DNA of 64,000 nucleotides, taken from positions 248,001 through 312,000 of the forward strand of contig CAWHXG010000002.1 in assembly GCA_963833235.1 (NCBI GenBank). Reading direction: 5' to 3'. Below are positions 8,396-17,368 of the stretch, piece after piece (the first letter of the stretch is position 1; every line of letters begins with the position of its first letter). Position numbers and translations under genes: made by a program. The DNA is from CAWHXG01 sp963833235. GTDB lineage: Bacteria > Pseudomonadota > Alphaproteobacteria > Rhodobacterales > Rhodobacteraceae. The notes under the pieces were generated by a model. That model was not told where the DNA came from. It ran no database searches and saw only the letters and a list, made by a program, of their open reading frames with translations.

Positions 8396-10045
8396 TCACA
8401 TGTTGGGGTAGTTCGGCCCGTCGCCGCCCTGCGGCACCGTCCAGACGATGTTCTGGGCGGGATCCTTGATGTCGCACGTCTTGCAATGCACGCAGTTCTG
8501 GAAGTTGATCACGAAGCGCGGGTCGCCTGCCTCGTCGTCCACGAACTCGTAGACCCCGGCCGGGCAGTAGCGCGCCGAGGGGCCGGCATATTCGCGCAGG
8601 TCGATCCGCACCGGCACCTCCGGGTCCTTCAGCTTCAGATGCGCGGGCTGGCTCTCTTCGTGATTGGTCATCGAGAAGCTGACGTTGGTGAGCCGGTCGA
8701 AGCTGAGCTTCCCGTCGGGCTTGGGATAGGCGATGGCCTTGTGATCCTTCGCCTTGCCCGTTGCCGCGGCATCGGTCTTGCCGTGGGCCAGCGTGCCCAT
8801 GACCGAGAAGCCGAAGCTGCGGGTCCACATGTCGAGCCCGCCGAAGGCCAGCGACGCCGTCAGCCCGTAGCGCGACCAGAGCGGCTTGACGTTGCGCACC
8901 GGCTTGAGATCCCGGGCCACGGGGCCGGTCATCAGATCGTCGCGGTAGGCGGCCAGCACGTCGCCCTGCCGGCCGGCCGCGATGGCCGCATGGGCCGCTT
9001 CGGCCGCGGCCTTGCCCGAGAGCATCGCGTTGTGGTTGCCCTTGATGCGCGGCACGTTCACCAGGCCGGCGGAGCATCCCAGCAGCACGCCGCCGGGGAA
9101 CGCCACATCGGGGATCGACTGCCATCCGCCTTCGTTGATCGCCCGCGCCCCGTAGGCCACCCGCTTGCCGCCCTTCAGCAGCTCCGCGACCATCGAGTGA
9201 TGCTTGAACCGCTGGAATTCCATGTAGGGATAGACGTGCGGATTGGCGTAGTTCAGGTGGACGACGAAGCCGAGATAGACCTGATTGTTCTCGCCGTGGT
9301 AGATGAACGACCCGCCCCCGGCATTCCTGCCCAGCGGCCAGCCCATCGTGTGCACCACCGTGCCCTTGCGGTGCAAGTCTGGGTCGATGTCCCACACCTC
9401 CTTCATGCCGAGGCCGTATTTCTGCGGCGCCCTGCCCTTGTCCAGCTCGAACTTCGCGATCACCTGCTTGCTGAGCGATCCGCGCACGCCTTCGGCCAGC
9501 ATCACGTACTTGCCGCGCAGCTCCATGCCGGGCTCGTAGCCGGGGCCGGGCGTGCCGTCGGTCTGGCGCCCGAACTCTCCGGCGACCACGCCCGCCACGC
9601 GCCCGTCCTCGCCCCACACGAGCTCCGAGCACGACATGCCGGGGAAGACCTCGACCTCCAGCGCCTCGGCCTGCTCGGCCATCCAGCGGCAGACGTTGCC
9701 CATCGAGACGATGTAGTTGCCATGGTTGTTCATCAGCGGCGGCATGACGGCGTTGGGCACCCGCACGTGGCCGCCCTCGCCCAGAAGGTAGAACGCATCG
9801 CGGGTCACCGGCACGTTCAGCGGCGCGCCCTTTTCCTTCCAGTCTGGCATCAGCGCATTCAGGCCCACCGGGTCGAGCACGGCGCCCGACAGGATGTGCG
9901 CCCCCACCTCCGAGCCCTTCTCGAGCACCACGACCGACAGCTCGGGGTCGAGCTGCTTGAGGCGGATCGCCGCCGAGAGGCCCGCGGGCCCCGCCCCCAC
10001 GATCACCACGTCGTAGTCCATCGCTTCGCGCACCGTTTCGGTCAT
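8396..10045 (-). CDS. Electron transfer flavoprotein-ubiquinone oxidoreductase
   Basis: 549-residue inner-membrane-associated enzyme that passes electrons from ETF (reduced by acyl-CoA dehydrogenases) to ubiquinone. FAD dinucleotide motif VVIVGAGPAGLSAAIRLKQL is at residues 11-30. The C-terminal 4Fe-4S cluster has CVHCKTCDIKDP plus an upstream Cys (YCPAGVYE). Length and ends are typical. ATG 10045 is preceded by AGGAG. It functionally complements the acyl-CoA dehydrogenase gene at 19.7-21.4 kb. Its upstream leader (10061-10153) contains a partly duplicated block. Confidence 0.95.
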   Translation of the reverse strand: MTETVREAMDYDVVIVGAGPAGLSAAIRLKQLDPELSVVVLEKGSEVGAHILSGAVLDPVGLNALMPDWKEKGAPLNVPVTRDAFYLLGEGGHVRVPNAVMPPLMNNHGNYIVSMGNVCRWMAEQAEALEVEVFPGMSCSELVWGEDGRVAGVVAGEFGRQTDGTPGPGYEPGMELRGKYVMLAEGVRGSLSKQVIAKFELDKGRAPQKYGLGMKEVWDIDPDLHRKGTVVHTMGWPLGRNAGGGSFIYHGENNQVYLGFVVHLNYANPHVYPYMEFQRFKHHSMVAELLKGGKRVAYGARAINEGGWQSIPDVAFPGGVLLGCSAGLVNVPRIKGNHNAMLSGKAAAEAAHAAIAAGRQGDVLAAYRDDLMTGPVARDLKPVRNVKPLWSRYGLTASLAFGGLDMWTRSFGFSVMGTLAHGKTDAAATGKAKDHKAIAYPKPDGKLSFDRLTNVSFSMTNHEESQPAHLKLKDPEVPVRIDLREYAGPSARYCPAGVYEFVDDEAGDPRFVINFQNCVHCKTCDIKDPAQNIVWTVPQGGDGPNYPNM

Positions 10046-10060
10046 GAGGCCGTCGCTCCT

Positions 10061-10153
10061 GGATATGGCTCGCTTCGGGCGGCAGGCGCGCGGTCGCGTG
10101 CCTTGCCGTGGATATGGGTCGTCCCGGGGTATCCGACAGGCGCGCGGCGGGTC
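10061..10153. repeat. Imperfect duplication in the ETF-QO leader
   Basis: Two similar blocks, GGATATGGCTCG...CAGGCGCGCGG at 10061-10092 and GGATATGGGTCG...CAGGCGCGCGG at 10110-10147, about 50 bases apart, lie upstream of the ETF-QO start. The remainder of the 10046-10340 gap holds no recognisable signal. Confidence 0.45.
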
Positions 10154-10340
10154 AATCCGCGCGGGACGTGGCGTCGTGGCGCAAGCGGCCCATTGGCGCC
10201 TCGGGACGGCCTGCGCGCTTACGGCGGCAGGGCACGACCTTTCGCTGGGGCTTGCAAATGCCGCGCCGCTTTGCTTCGCTGCTTCCCTCTGGATCGGCGG
10301 CCTTCCGGGAGGTCGGCGCCCCCAATGGATCGGAAACCCG

Positions 10341-10811
10341 ATGGACAAGATACCGATGACCCGCACCGGTCATGCCACACTGGACAAGGAGCTGCGGGAC
10401 CTGAAGTCCACCGAGCGACCGGCCGTGATCGCGGCCATCGCGGAGGCGCGCGAGCACGGGGATCTGTCCGAGAACGCGGAATACCACGCGGCGCGCGAGA
10501 AGCAGAGCTTCATCGAGGGCCGCATCAAGGAGCTGGAAAGCGTGCTGGGCCGGGCCGACGTGATCGACCCCGCCAAGATGAAGGGGCCGATCAAGTTCGG
10601 CGCCACGGTCACGCTGATCGACGAGGACACCGAAGAGAAGAAGACCTATCAGATCGTCGGCGAACCGGAGGCGGATCTGGAGAGGGGGCGGCTGAACCTG
10701 CGCTCGCCGCTGGCGCGGGCGCTGATCGGCAAGGAAGAGGGCGATACCGTGGATGTGCGGACGCCCGGCGGCGAACGGTCCTACGAGATCCTGACGATTG
10801 CCTACGTCTGA
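10341..10811 (+). CDS. greA: Transcription elongation factor GreA
   Basis: 156 residues: N-terminal coiled coil (about residues 8-75, with the acidic tip GDLSENAEYHAAREKQ) and C-terminal FKBP-like domain ending TVDVRTPGGERSYEIL. GreA rescues backtracked RNA polymerase by stimulating transcript cleavage. Start MDKIPMTRTGH matches alphaproteobacterial GreA; the ribosome site is weak. Divergent from the ETF-QO gene; the 295-bp gap between them contains no further gene. Confidence 0.96.
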   Translation: MDKIPMTRTGHATLDKELRDLKSTERPAVIAAIAEAREHGDLSENAEYHAAREKQSFIEGRIKELESVLGRADVIDPAKMKGPIKFGATVTLIDEDTEEKKTYQIVGEPEADLERGRLNLRSPLARALIGKEEGDTVDVRTPGGERSYEILTIAYV

Positions 10812-11880
10812 CCGGCCCGATCGGCGCCGGGGCGAAGGGTCGGGCGGTCCGGGCGGGCACTTGGGCGAACGCGGCGCGACGCCGCCGCGCCGCCGGGCCG
10901 CGGCGCGTGGCGCCCTGCTGGCCGGCGCGGCGGCGGGCGGCGCATGGCTGTCGCTCTGCCTCGTCGGCCTCTGGGTTCTGCCAAGGCCCGACCTCGGTGG
11001 GCTCGGGATCGTCCTTGCCGTCCTGCTGCCGCTTGCCCTGATCGCGCTGGCGACGCGGCTGGCGATGGGCTTGGCGGCCCTGCGGCACGAGGCGGACGCC
11101 CTGCGCCGGGAGCTGTCGCGCCTGCGGCGGCACCCGGGCGAGGCGCCGGCGATGACGAAGCCCGGCACCCCGAAGCCCGCCGAGGCGCCCCTGCCGCCGC
11201 AGGCCAGCCCGCCCCTGCCCGATCTTCTCGCCGGCGGGCCCCAGCCTCCGCCCGAGGCGCCAAGGCGCGAGCCCGGGCAGAACCGCCGGATCGGCGACCG
11301 CCCGCGCGGCGATATGGCGGCGGCCCCCGGCCCCGCCCCGGCCGCGCGGACCTCCGACCAGGGCGTGCTGCCGCTGACCCACGACGCCACGCGCAACGCG
11401 AAGCCGCTGCCGCTCGACGAATTGATCCGCGCCATCCACTTCCCGGAATCGCCAGAGGATGCGGCGGGCTTCCGGGCGCTGCGCCACGCGTTGCAGGACC
11501 ACACGACCGCACAGATGATCCAGGCCTCGCAGGACGTGCTGACCCTGCTCTCGCAGAGCGGCGTCTACATGGACGATCTGGAGCCGGAGCCGCCGCAACC
11601 GGAGATCTGGCGCCGCTTCGCCCAGGGCGAGCGCGGGCGGCCGATGGCCCCGATCGGCGGCATCCACGACGACGCGGCACTGCAGATGGCAGCGGCACGG
11701 ATGCGCGACGATCCGGTCTTCCGCGACGCCACGCACCATTTCCTGCGGCGGTTCGACGGGCTCCTGGCGCGGATCGAGCCGGAGGCCGCGACCCCGCAGA
11801 TCGAGGCACTGGCGCAGACCCGCACCGCGCGCGCCTTCATGCTGCTGGGGCGCGCGACGGGGATGTTCGACCAGGGCTGA
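10798..11880 (+). CDS. Conserved membrane protein of unknown function
   Basis: About 360 residues. After a basic N-terminus come two adjacent hydrophobic segments (about residues 36-60 and 68-90), then a short heptad-like stretch (LRHEADALRRELSRLRR), a long Pro/Ala-rich linker and a C-terminal acidic-helical domain (LDELIRAIHFPESPEDAAGF onward). I do not recognise a named family. The only start giving an intact frame is TTG at 10798, overlapping the end of greA by 14 bases, so translation is probably coupled; the true start is uncertain. The gene ends 28 bp before the convergent moeA. Confidence 0.65.
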   Translation: MPTSDRPDRRRGEGSGGPGGHLGERGATPPRRRAAARGALLAGAAAGGAWLSLCLVGLWVLPRPDLGGLGIVLAVLLPLALIALATRLAMGLAALRHEADALRRELSRLRRHPGEAPAMTKPGTPKPAEAPLPPQASPPLPDLLAGGPQPPPEAPRREPGQNRRIGDRPRGDMAAAPGPAPAARTSDQGVLPLTHDATRNAKPLPLDELIRAIHFPESPEDAAGFRALRHALQDHTTAQMIQASQDVLTLLSQSGVYMDDLEPEPPQPEIWRRFAQGERGRPMAPIGGIHDDAALQMAAARMRDDPVFRDATHHFLRRFDGLLARIEPEAATPQIEALAQTRTARAFMLLGRATGMFDQG

Positions 11881-11908
11881 GGGTCCTCCGCGCCTGCAGG
11901 CCGAGGGC

Positions 11909-14080
11909 TTAGAGGCCGAAGCCTGCATAGGGGAGGAAGCGCACCGGATCGCCGCGCCGCAGATCGGCGGCGGCCTCCGGCAGATCGACCAGCCCCGTGG
12001 CCCAGGACAGCCCCGAGATCCGCCCCGACCCTTCCGAGCCGAAGACCTCGGCATGCCCCTCGGCATTCAGCCGCGCGCGCAGGAATTCTCGCCGCCCGGC
12101 CTTCTTGCGCTTTTCGAAGGCCGCCGGAACGGTCATCGTCAGTGGCTCGGCCCAGCCCGCGCCCGCAAGCAGCGACAGCGCCGGGCGCGCGAAGATCAGG
12201 GCACAGACGAAGGCGGCGACGGGGTTTCCCGGCAGCCCGAACACCGGCACCCCGCGCCAGAGGCCGAGGATCAGCGGCCGGCCGGGCTTCAACGCGATGC
12301 GCCAGTGCTGCACCCGGCCTTCCGCGGCCAGCAGTGCCGAGACGTGATCCTCCTCGCCCGCGGAGGCGCCGCCGCTGGTGAGGATCGCGTCGCAGCGCCA
12401 AGCCGCCGCGTCGAGCGTCTCGCGCAGGGCCGCGCGGTCGTCGCGCGCACGGCCAAGATCCACGGCCTCGTGGTTCCAGCGCCCGGCCAGCGCCAGCAGC
12501 ATCGGGCGATTGGCGTCGTAGGTGCGGGCGGGGTCCGCGCTTTCCCCCGGTTCGGCCAGCTCGTCGCCGGTGGAGAGGATGCCGACCCGCAGCCGCGCCC
12601 GCACGGCGAGGCCCGTGAGGCCGAGCGCCGTCAGAAGCGCCAGATCCGGCACGGTCAGCACCCGCCCCGCCGGCAGCGCCTCGGCCCCTTCGGCCACGTC
12701 CTCGCCGGCGCGCCGCGTGTTGGCGCCTTTCTTCAGGATACCGGCGAAGGCGAGGCGCCCGTGGGCCACGGCGCAATCCTCCTGCAGGACGACCGTGTCG
12801 ACGCCCTTGGGCAGCAGCGCCCCGGTCAGCACCCGCATCGCATGGCCCTCCGGCACGGCGCCGCCGAAGGGCGCCCCCGCGGCGGCGCGGCCAGTGCAGA
12901 GCGGCATCCCCGCCGGCCGGGCAGAGGCGGCCGCGAAGCCGTAGCCGTCCACGGCGGAATTGGCGCCAGGCGGGTTGGACCGGCAGGCAACGGCCGGGTC
13001 GGCCAGAACCCGCCCCGCGGCCCCGGCTATGGCCACGATCTCCCGGCCGGTGACGGGGATCAGGTTGGCCCGCAGATGGGCTAGCGCCGTCTCCACCGGC
13101 GTCCATTCGACCCCCTGCGGCAGGGCGAAGCAGTCGTTCGACAGGCGGGGCGGTACGGGATCGGGGGTGCGCCGTGCCCGGGCGGCGCCTGCGGCGGCCC
13201 GGGCAAGCACCGCGCCGCTCCGCTGCCCGCCGCCATCCACCGCGCCGAGGATCCAGCCTTCCTCCCGCCGCGCCGCCTCCGGCACCTCCGCCAGCATCGC
13301 CGTCAGGGTGCCCGCTTCCTGCGCGGCGGCGACCGCCCTCGCCAGCACCCGGACCTGCGCGCGGTCCTTGATCGTCTCGCCGGTCGCGGCGATTTCGGCC
13401 GCCACCTCGCCCGCGATCAGTGAAGGCCAGACCTCGACCAGGGCGACCGGCGCCTCCAGCGGCTCGAAGGGCCAGGCGGCCACCTGCCCGGGAAACGCCC
13501 GTCGCAGCCCCGCCAGCGCCGCCATGCCCGTCATCGCCTGGGAGCCAACCGCGCCGGCCCCGCCCATCTGCCAGCAGGCGAAGCTGCCCGGCGCCGCCAG
13601 CTCCGCCAGCCGCTTCTCGGCCAGTCCCCAGTCGCCGCGCCGGTCGCCCCCCTTGCGCGGCAGGCCCGCGACCTCACGGCCCAGGCCGTTGAACCAGAAC
13701 GGCCCGAGCCCCGGGAAATGCCCGTTGAGCCGCCCGGCCAGATCGAACCGGGCCGCGCTTGGCGCCCCGTCCAGAGCCGCCGCGAACATCGCCCAGAGCG
13801 CGAAGGGATCGGCCTGCCCGGTGACGGCCTTCGCGAAGCCGGCGGGATAGCCGAAGGGAAAGTCGAAGCCCGCCAGAAGGCGGCGCCCGGCCGCAAGCTC
13901 TCCGGCCAGAAGGACGTGCAACCAGTCCCGCGCCGCGGCGCGGTTGCGAAGGTAGACGGGCTCTGCCACACCGCCACCCGCATCGGCGACGCAGGCCCAG
14001 ATGGCATCCTTGCGCGGCCGCGCCCCGGTATCGGCGCCGCCCGACCAATCCACCATCGCGAAGGTATCGAAGGGCCTCAC
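11909..14080 (-). CDS. moeA: Molybdopterin molybdotransferase MoeA with extra N-terminal domain
   Basis: 723 residues in one frame. About residues 1-300 (VDWSGG..., GFDFPFGYPAGFAKAVTG, WPSLIAGEV) form a DUF429-like domain with a D-W-S-G nucleotide-type motif. After a Pro-rich linker, about 320-723 is MoeA: NPPGANSAVDGYGF, ILSTGDEL, ILTSGGASAGEEDHV and GLPGNPVAAFV are its standard blocks. MoeA inserts molybdate into adenylated molybdopterin. GTG 14080 overlaps the mobB stop (GTGA), so the operon is translationally coupled. The added domain roughly doubles the usual 400-residue length; its role is unknown. Confidence 0.9.
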   Translation of the reverse strand: MRPFDTFAMVDWSGGADTGARPRKDAIWACVADAGGGVAEPVYLRNRAAARDWLHVLLAGELAAGRRLLAGFDFPFGYPAGFAKAVTGQADPFALWAMFAAALDGAPSAARFDLAGRLNGHFPGLGPFWFNGLGREVAGLPRKGGDRRGDWGLAEKRLAELAAPGSFACWQMGGAGAVGSQAMTGMAALAGLRRAFPGQVAAWPFEPLEAPVALVEVWPSLIAGEVAAEIAATGETIKDRAQVRVLARAVAAAQEAGTLTAMLAEVPEAARREEGWILGAVDGGGQRSGAVLARAAAGAARARRTPDPVPPRLSNDCFALPQGVEWTPVETALAHLRANLIPVTGREIVAIAGAAGRVLADPAVACRSNPPGANSAVDGYGFAAASARPAGMPLCTGRAAAGAPFGGAVPEGHAMRVLTGALLPKGVDTVVLQEDCAVAHGRLAFAGILKKGANTRRAGEDVAEGAEALPAGRVLTVPDLALLTALGLTGLAVRARLRVGILSTGDELAEPGESADPARTYDANRPMLLALAGRWNHEAVDLGRARDDRAALRETLDAAAWRCDAILTSGGASAGEEDHVSALLAAEGRVQHWRIALKPGRPLILGLWRGVPVFGLPGNPVAAFVCALIFARPALSLLAGAGWAEPLTMTVPAAFEKRKKAGRREFLRARLNAEGHAEVFGSEGSGRISGLSWATGLVDLPEAAADLRRGDPVRFLPYAGFGL

Positions 14081-14574
14081 AGGCCAAGCTCGGTCAGGAT
14101 GAAATCGGCGATGCGGGCGGTCGCGTCGAGATCGAAGCGCGGAATGGCGAGCCCGGCCAACGGGGCGTCGGAGGCGACCGCGCGGATCGTCGGGTCGCCG
14201 GGCGCGATCAGCGGGTGCCCCGCAGCCGACCGCCAGGCCTCGACCTTGGGGTGCGCGTCGCGCTTCCACCCCTCGACCAGCACCAGATCGACCGGCGCCA
14301 TCGCCGCTAGCAGCTCCGACAGCGGTGGCTCCGGCGCGCCCCGCAGCTCGGTCATCAGCGCCCAGCGGCTGGCAGAGGAAACCAGAACCTGCCGCGCGCC
14401 CGCCAACCGATGGCGGTGGCTGTCCTTGCCGGGGTGATCCACGTCGAAGGCGTGGTGCGCATGCTTGAGGGTGGAGACGCTGAGCCCGCGGGCGGAGATT
14501 TCGGCGACCAGCCGCTCCATCAGCCCGGTCTTGCCGGCGTTCTTCCAGCCCGTCACGCCGTAGAGACGGGTCAT
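14077..14574 (-). CDS. mobB: Molybdopterin-guanine dinucleotide biosynthesis GTPase MobB
   Basis: 165-residue P-loop protein (GWKNAGKTGLM, residues 7-17) with LVLVEGWKRDAHPKVEAW, the MobB signature. It assists MobA in forming the guanine-dinucleotide form of the molybdenum cofactor. Start MTRLYGVTGWKNAGKT overlaps the mobA stop by 4 bases (ATGA); its own stop overlaps the moeA GTG. These overlaps fix both starts. Confidence 0.94.
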   Translation of the reverse strand: MTRLYGVTGWKNAGKTGLMERLVAEISARGLSVSTLKHAHHAFDVDHPGKDSHRHRLAGARQVLVSSASRWALMTELRGAPEPPLSELLAAMAPVDLVLVEGWKRDAHPKVEAWRSAAGHPLIAPGDPTIRAVASDAPLAGLAIPRFDLDATARIADFILTELGL

Positions 14575-15233
14575 GGGCCGGCAGGGCCTCCTGCCGCGGC
14601 GATCTCCCTCGCTCTGTCCAGATCCTCGGGCGTATTGACGTTGAAGAATGGATCGGGATCGCCCGCCCCGAAGAGCGCGGTGGCGCAGCCCACCGCATCG
14701 GTCCAAGCGACGATCTTGCGGGTGCCGGCCACAAGGACGCCGCGCAGATCCTCCGCCAGATCCACCGGCCAGAGGCCGAAGGTGGGGTGCCGCGATGGCC
14801 GGCCATCGGGGCCGGGCGTGGCCGCCAGCGCGATGGGTTGCGCCTCGGCCACGGCGGCGCTTTGCAGGCGGTCCCCGAGGTCGCGCGGGAAGAACGGCGT
14901 GTCGGCGGCGGCGGTGACGATATGGGTCAGCCCCTCGCCCTTGGCCCAGTCGAGCCCCGCGAGCACGCCGGCCAGCGGACCGGGCAGTGCCTCCACCCCG
15001 TCGGGCAGCGCATCCTCCAGAACCGGCAACCCGTAGACCGCGAAGCGCTCCGTCGCGCCGTTGGCGTTCAGCGCGAGGGCCGCGACCTGCGGGCCCAGCC
15101 GCTGCACCACGTGGGTCAGGATCGGCCGCTCGTCCAGCAGCAAAAGCCCCTTGTCGCCGCCGCCCATCCGCCGCGCCGCGCCGCCGGCCAGGATCACGCC
15201 GCCGATCCGCGCCTCGCGTTCCCTCACGGACAT
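14571..15233 (-). CDS. mobA: Molybdenum cofactor guanylyltransferase
   Basis: 220 residues, nucleotidyltransferase fold: GGVILAGGAARRMGGGDKGL near residue 10 is the GTP-binding signature, AAADTPFFPRDL binds metal, and NVNTPEDLDRA is the characteristic C-terminal block. Transfers GMP from GTP to molybdopterin to make the MGD cofactor of formate dehydrogenase and DMSO-reductase-family enzymes. Overlaps the cytidine-deaminase-like gene by 10 bases and mobB by 4. Confidence 0.95.
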   Translation of the reverse strand: MSVREREARIGGVILAGGAARRMGGGDKGLLLLDERPILTHVVQRLGPQVAALALNANGATERFAVYGLPVLEDALPDGVEALPGPLAGVLAGLDWAKGEGLTHIVTAAADTPFFPRDLGDRLQSAAVAEAQPIALAATPGPDGRPSRHPTFGLWPVDLAEDLRGVLVAGTRKIVAWTDAVGCATALFGAGDPDPFFNVNTPEDLDRAREIAAAGGPAGP

Positions 15234-15685
15234 CGCAGATGCGCCTTGTAGGCCACGGGCAGCAGCGCGCGCAGCGGCTCCTGCACCAGCCGCCCGGCCA
15301 CCTCGTCCACCGCCACCTCGGCGCCGGGGCCGTAATCGATCAACAGTTCGCGGCAGACCCCGCAGGGCGGGATCACCTCGCCGCGCCGGTTCACCGCCAC
15401 CGAGAAGACGATGGGCACCGGCCCCTCCGCCGCGCGGGCGGCACCGATGGCCACGGGTTCGGCGCAGCTGCCGGCCCGGGGCAGCATGCATTCGAGGTTG
15501 AGCCCCAGATACATCGCAGTCTCGGTGAGGACGGCGCAGGCGACGTGGTGCCGCCCCTCCTCCGCCCGCGCCGCGATCAGCCGGCGCGCGGCCGCCAGCG
15601 CCTCGGCCACCCGTGCCTCGGAGAGCCCCGCGACCGCTGCCGCGGGGCCGCCGCCGTCCGGCACGGGGCCGCCCGCGTCATGCAC
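15224..15685 (-). CDS. Cytidine-deaminase-superfamily protein in the Moco operon
   Basis: About 153 residues with the zinc deaminase signature: SCAEPVAIGAA (Cys-Ala-Glu) and PPCGVCRELL (P-C-x-x-C), plus HVACAVLT and NLECM as in cytidine or blasticidin-S deaminase-like proteins. This predicts a Zn hydrolase that deaminates a cytosine-type base or nucleoside, though the substrate is unknown. GTG 15685 overlaps the fdhD stop by 8 bases, the end overlaps mobA by 10, so it is firmly inside the fdhD-mobA-mobB-moeA operon. FdhD itself has a cytidine-deaminase-like fold, which makes the placement curious. Confidence 0.8.
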   Translation of the reverse strand: MHDAGGPVPDGGGPAAAVAGLSEARVAEALAAARRLIAARAEEGRHHVACAVLTETAMYLGLNLECMLPRAGSCAEPVAIGAARAAEGPVPIVFSVAVNRRGEVIPPCGVCRELLIDYGPGAEVAVDEVAGRLVQEPLRALLPVAYKAHLRCP

Positions 15686-16578
15686 CGGCCTTGCGCCTTG
15701 CCGCGCGCGACTCTTCGGGCACGGCGCCCGGATCGGCATCGCGGACCAACCGGTCCTCGCCCGAGAGGCAGACGAACCGCCGCCCGCGCATCCGGCCGAT
15801 CAGCGTCAGGCCCACCTGCCGCGCGATCTCCACCCCCCAGGCGGTGAAGCCGGAGCGCGAGACGAGCGCCGGAATGCCCATCATCGCGGTCTTGATCACC
15901 ATCTCGGAGGTCAGCCGCCCGGTGGTGTAGAGCGTCTTGTCGCCCGCATCGACCCGCTCGGCGAGCATCCAGCCGGCAATCTTGTCGACCGCGTTGTGGC
16001 GGCCGACGTCCTCCATGTAGACCAGCGGCGCCGCGCCCCGGCACAGCACCGTGCCGTGGATCGCGCCGGCCGTCAGATAGAGGCTCGGCATCGTGTTGAT
16101 CGCGTGTGCCAGCGCGTAGAAGGTCCGAGGTGCGCAGCGGCGTGGCGGGCAGCCGAACCGCCTCGAGCCCCTCCATCATGTCGCCGAAGACGGTGCCGAC
16201 GGCACAGCCGGAGGTTCGCGTCTTGCGGGCAAGCTTCGCCTCGTGATCGGTCTCCACCTCGGTGCGGACCACCACAACGCCCAGATCCTCATCGTGGTCG
16301 ACGCCCGTCACCACGTCCTCGGCCCGCAGCATCCCCTGGTTGCGCAGGAACCCGAGGGCCAGATACTCGGGATAATCCCCGATGGTCATCGCGGTGACGA
16401 TCTCGCGGGAATTGAGGAAGATGGTCAGCGGCCGCTCCTCGACCACCCGCAGGTCCACCGCGCGGCCCTCCTGGTCGGTGCCGGTCACCCCGCGCGTCAG
16501 GCGCGGCGCATCCGGATCCGGCGCGATCGCCATCGCTTCGCTTGTGTCCAACGCGGCCGTCTCGGCTGGCAATTGCAT
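15678..16578 (-). pseudogene. fdhD: Formate dehydrogenase accessory sulfurtransferase FdhD, frameshifted
   Basis: FdhD transfers sulfur to the molybdenum cofactor of formate dehydrogenase. The N-terminal part contains LTIFLNSREIVTAMTIGDYPEYLALGFL and TSGCAVGT (the Cys region); the C-terminal part contains GRHNAVDKIAGW, TTGRLTSEM and LVSRSGFTAWG. These lie in two frames. One extra A at about 16120-16121 (plus strand AGAAGG instead of AGAGG) breaks the gene between SDL and YALAHAINT; removing it restores a continuous FdhD. Other genes here carry the same sort of defect, so an assembly error is more likely than real decay. ATG 16578 has GGAGAG upstream. First gene of the operon. Confidence 0.88.
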
Positions 16579-16630
16579 CTCTCCCCCCGGCGACCTAAAG
16601 CCGGCCCATGGCGCAGACTAGGGCGAAGCC

Positions 16631-17368
16631 GTGACGACGACCACCGAGAATCCGCGCCGTCCGGCCGGCATCCGGGCGGAGTTCCTGCGCGGCGCCCGCA
16701 GCGGTATTCCCTTCCTCTTGGTGGTCCTGCCCTTCGCGATCCTCTTCGGCGTGGTGGCCACCGAGGCGGGGCTGCCGCTTTTGCAGGTCATGGGCTTCAG
16801 CGTGCTGCTGATCGCGGGGGCCTCGCAGTTCGCCGCGCTGCAGCTGATGGCCGACCAGGCGCCGACGCTCGTGGTGCTGGCCACGGCGTTGGCGGTGAAC
16901 CTGCGCATGGCGATGTATTCCGCGGCGCTGGTGCCTTATCTGGGGGCGGCGCCGCTCTGGAAGCGGGCGATCGCCTCGTACTTCCTGGTGGATCAGTCGT
17001 TCGCCGCCTCGCTGGCGGAGTTCGAGGCGCGCCCGGCGATGCCCCTGCGGGCGCGGCTGGCCTTCTTCTTCGGCACGATCGTTCCGGTGGCGCCCTTCTG
17101 GTATCTTGGCACACTGATCGGGGCGCTGCTCGGCTCGCGGGTGCCCGAGGCGCTGGCGCTCGATTTCGCGCTGCCGGTGCTGTTCCTGGCCCTCGTGGCG
17201 CCGATGCTGAAGACCTTCGCGCATGTGGCGGCGGCGGCGACCTCCATCGTCGTGGCGCTGCTGGCGGCGGGGATGCCGCTGAACCTCGGCCTGATCGTCG
17301 CGGCGCTCTGCGCGATGGCGGCCGGCGCAGGCACCGAGATGTTGCTGGAACGGCGGCATGCGCCATGA
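16631..17368 (+). CDS. azlC: AzlC family branched-chain amino acid exporter, large subunit
   Basis: 245-residue polytopic membrane protein with a basic N-terminus followed by hydrophobic segments; FRGARSGIPF-type start, VLLIAGASQFAALQLM and LAVNLRMAMYSAALVPYL are AzlC hallmarks. With AzlD it exports branched-chain amino acids or related compounds. Start is GTG 16631. The stop overlaps the azlD ATG (ATGA). Divergent from fdhD across 52 bp. Confidence 0.93.
   Translation: MTTTTENPRRPAGIRAEFLRGARSGIPFLLVVLPFAILFGVVATEAGLPLLQVMGFSVLLIAGASQFAALQLMADQAPTLVVLATALAVNLRMAMYSAALVPYLGAAPLWKRAIASYFLVDQSFAASLAEFEARPAMPLRARLAFFFGTIVPVAPFWYLGTLIGALLGSRVPEALALDFALPVLFLALVAPMLKTFAHVAAAATSIVVALLAAGMPLNLGLIVAALCAMAAGAGTEMLLERRHAP

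Noticed and set aside
6512..11041. A 1,509-codon open frame on the plus strand running across ispE, the TPR gene, ETF-QO and greA
   Set aside because: It is antisense to four genes with clear domain signatures; in GC-rich DNA the opposite frame stays open because stop codons are rare there.
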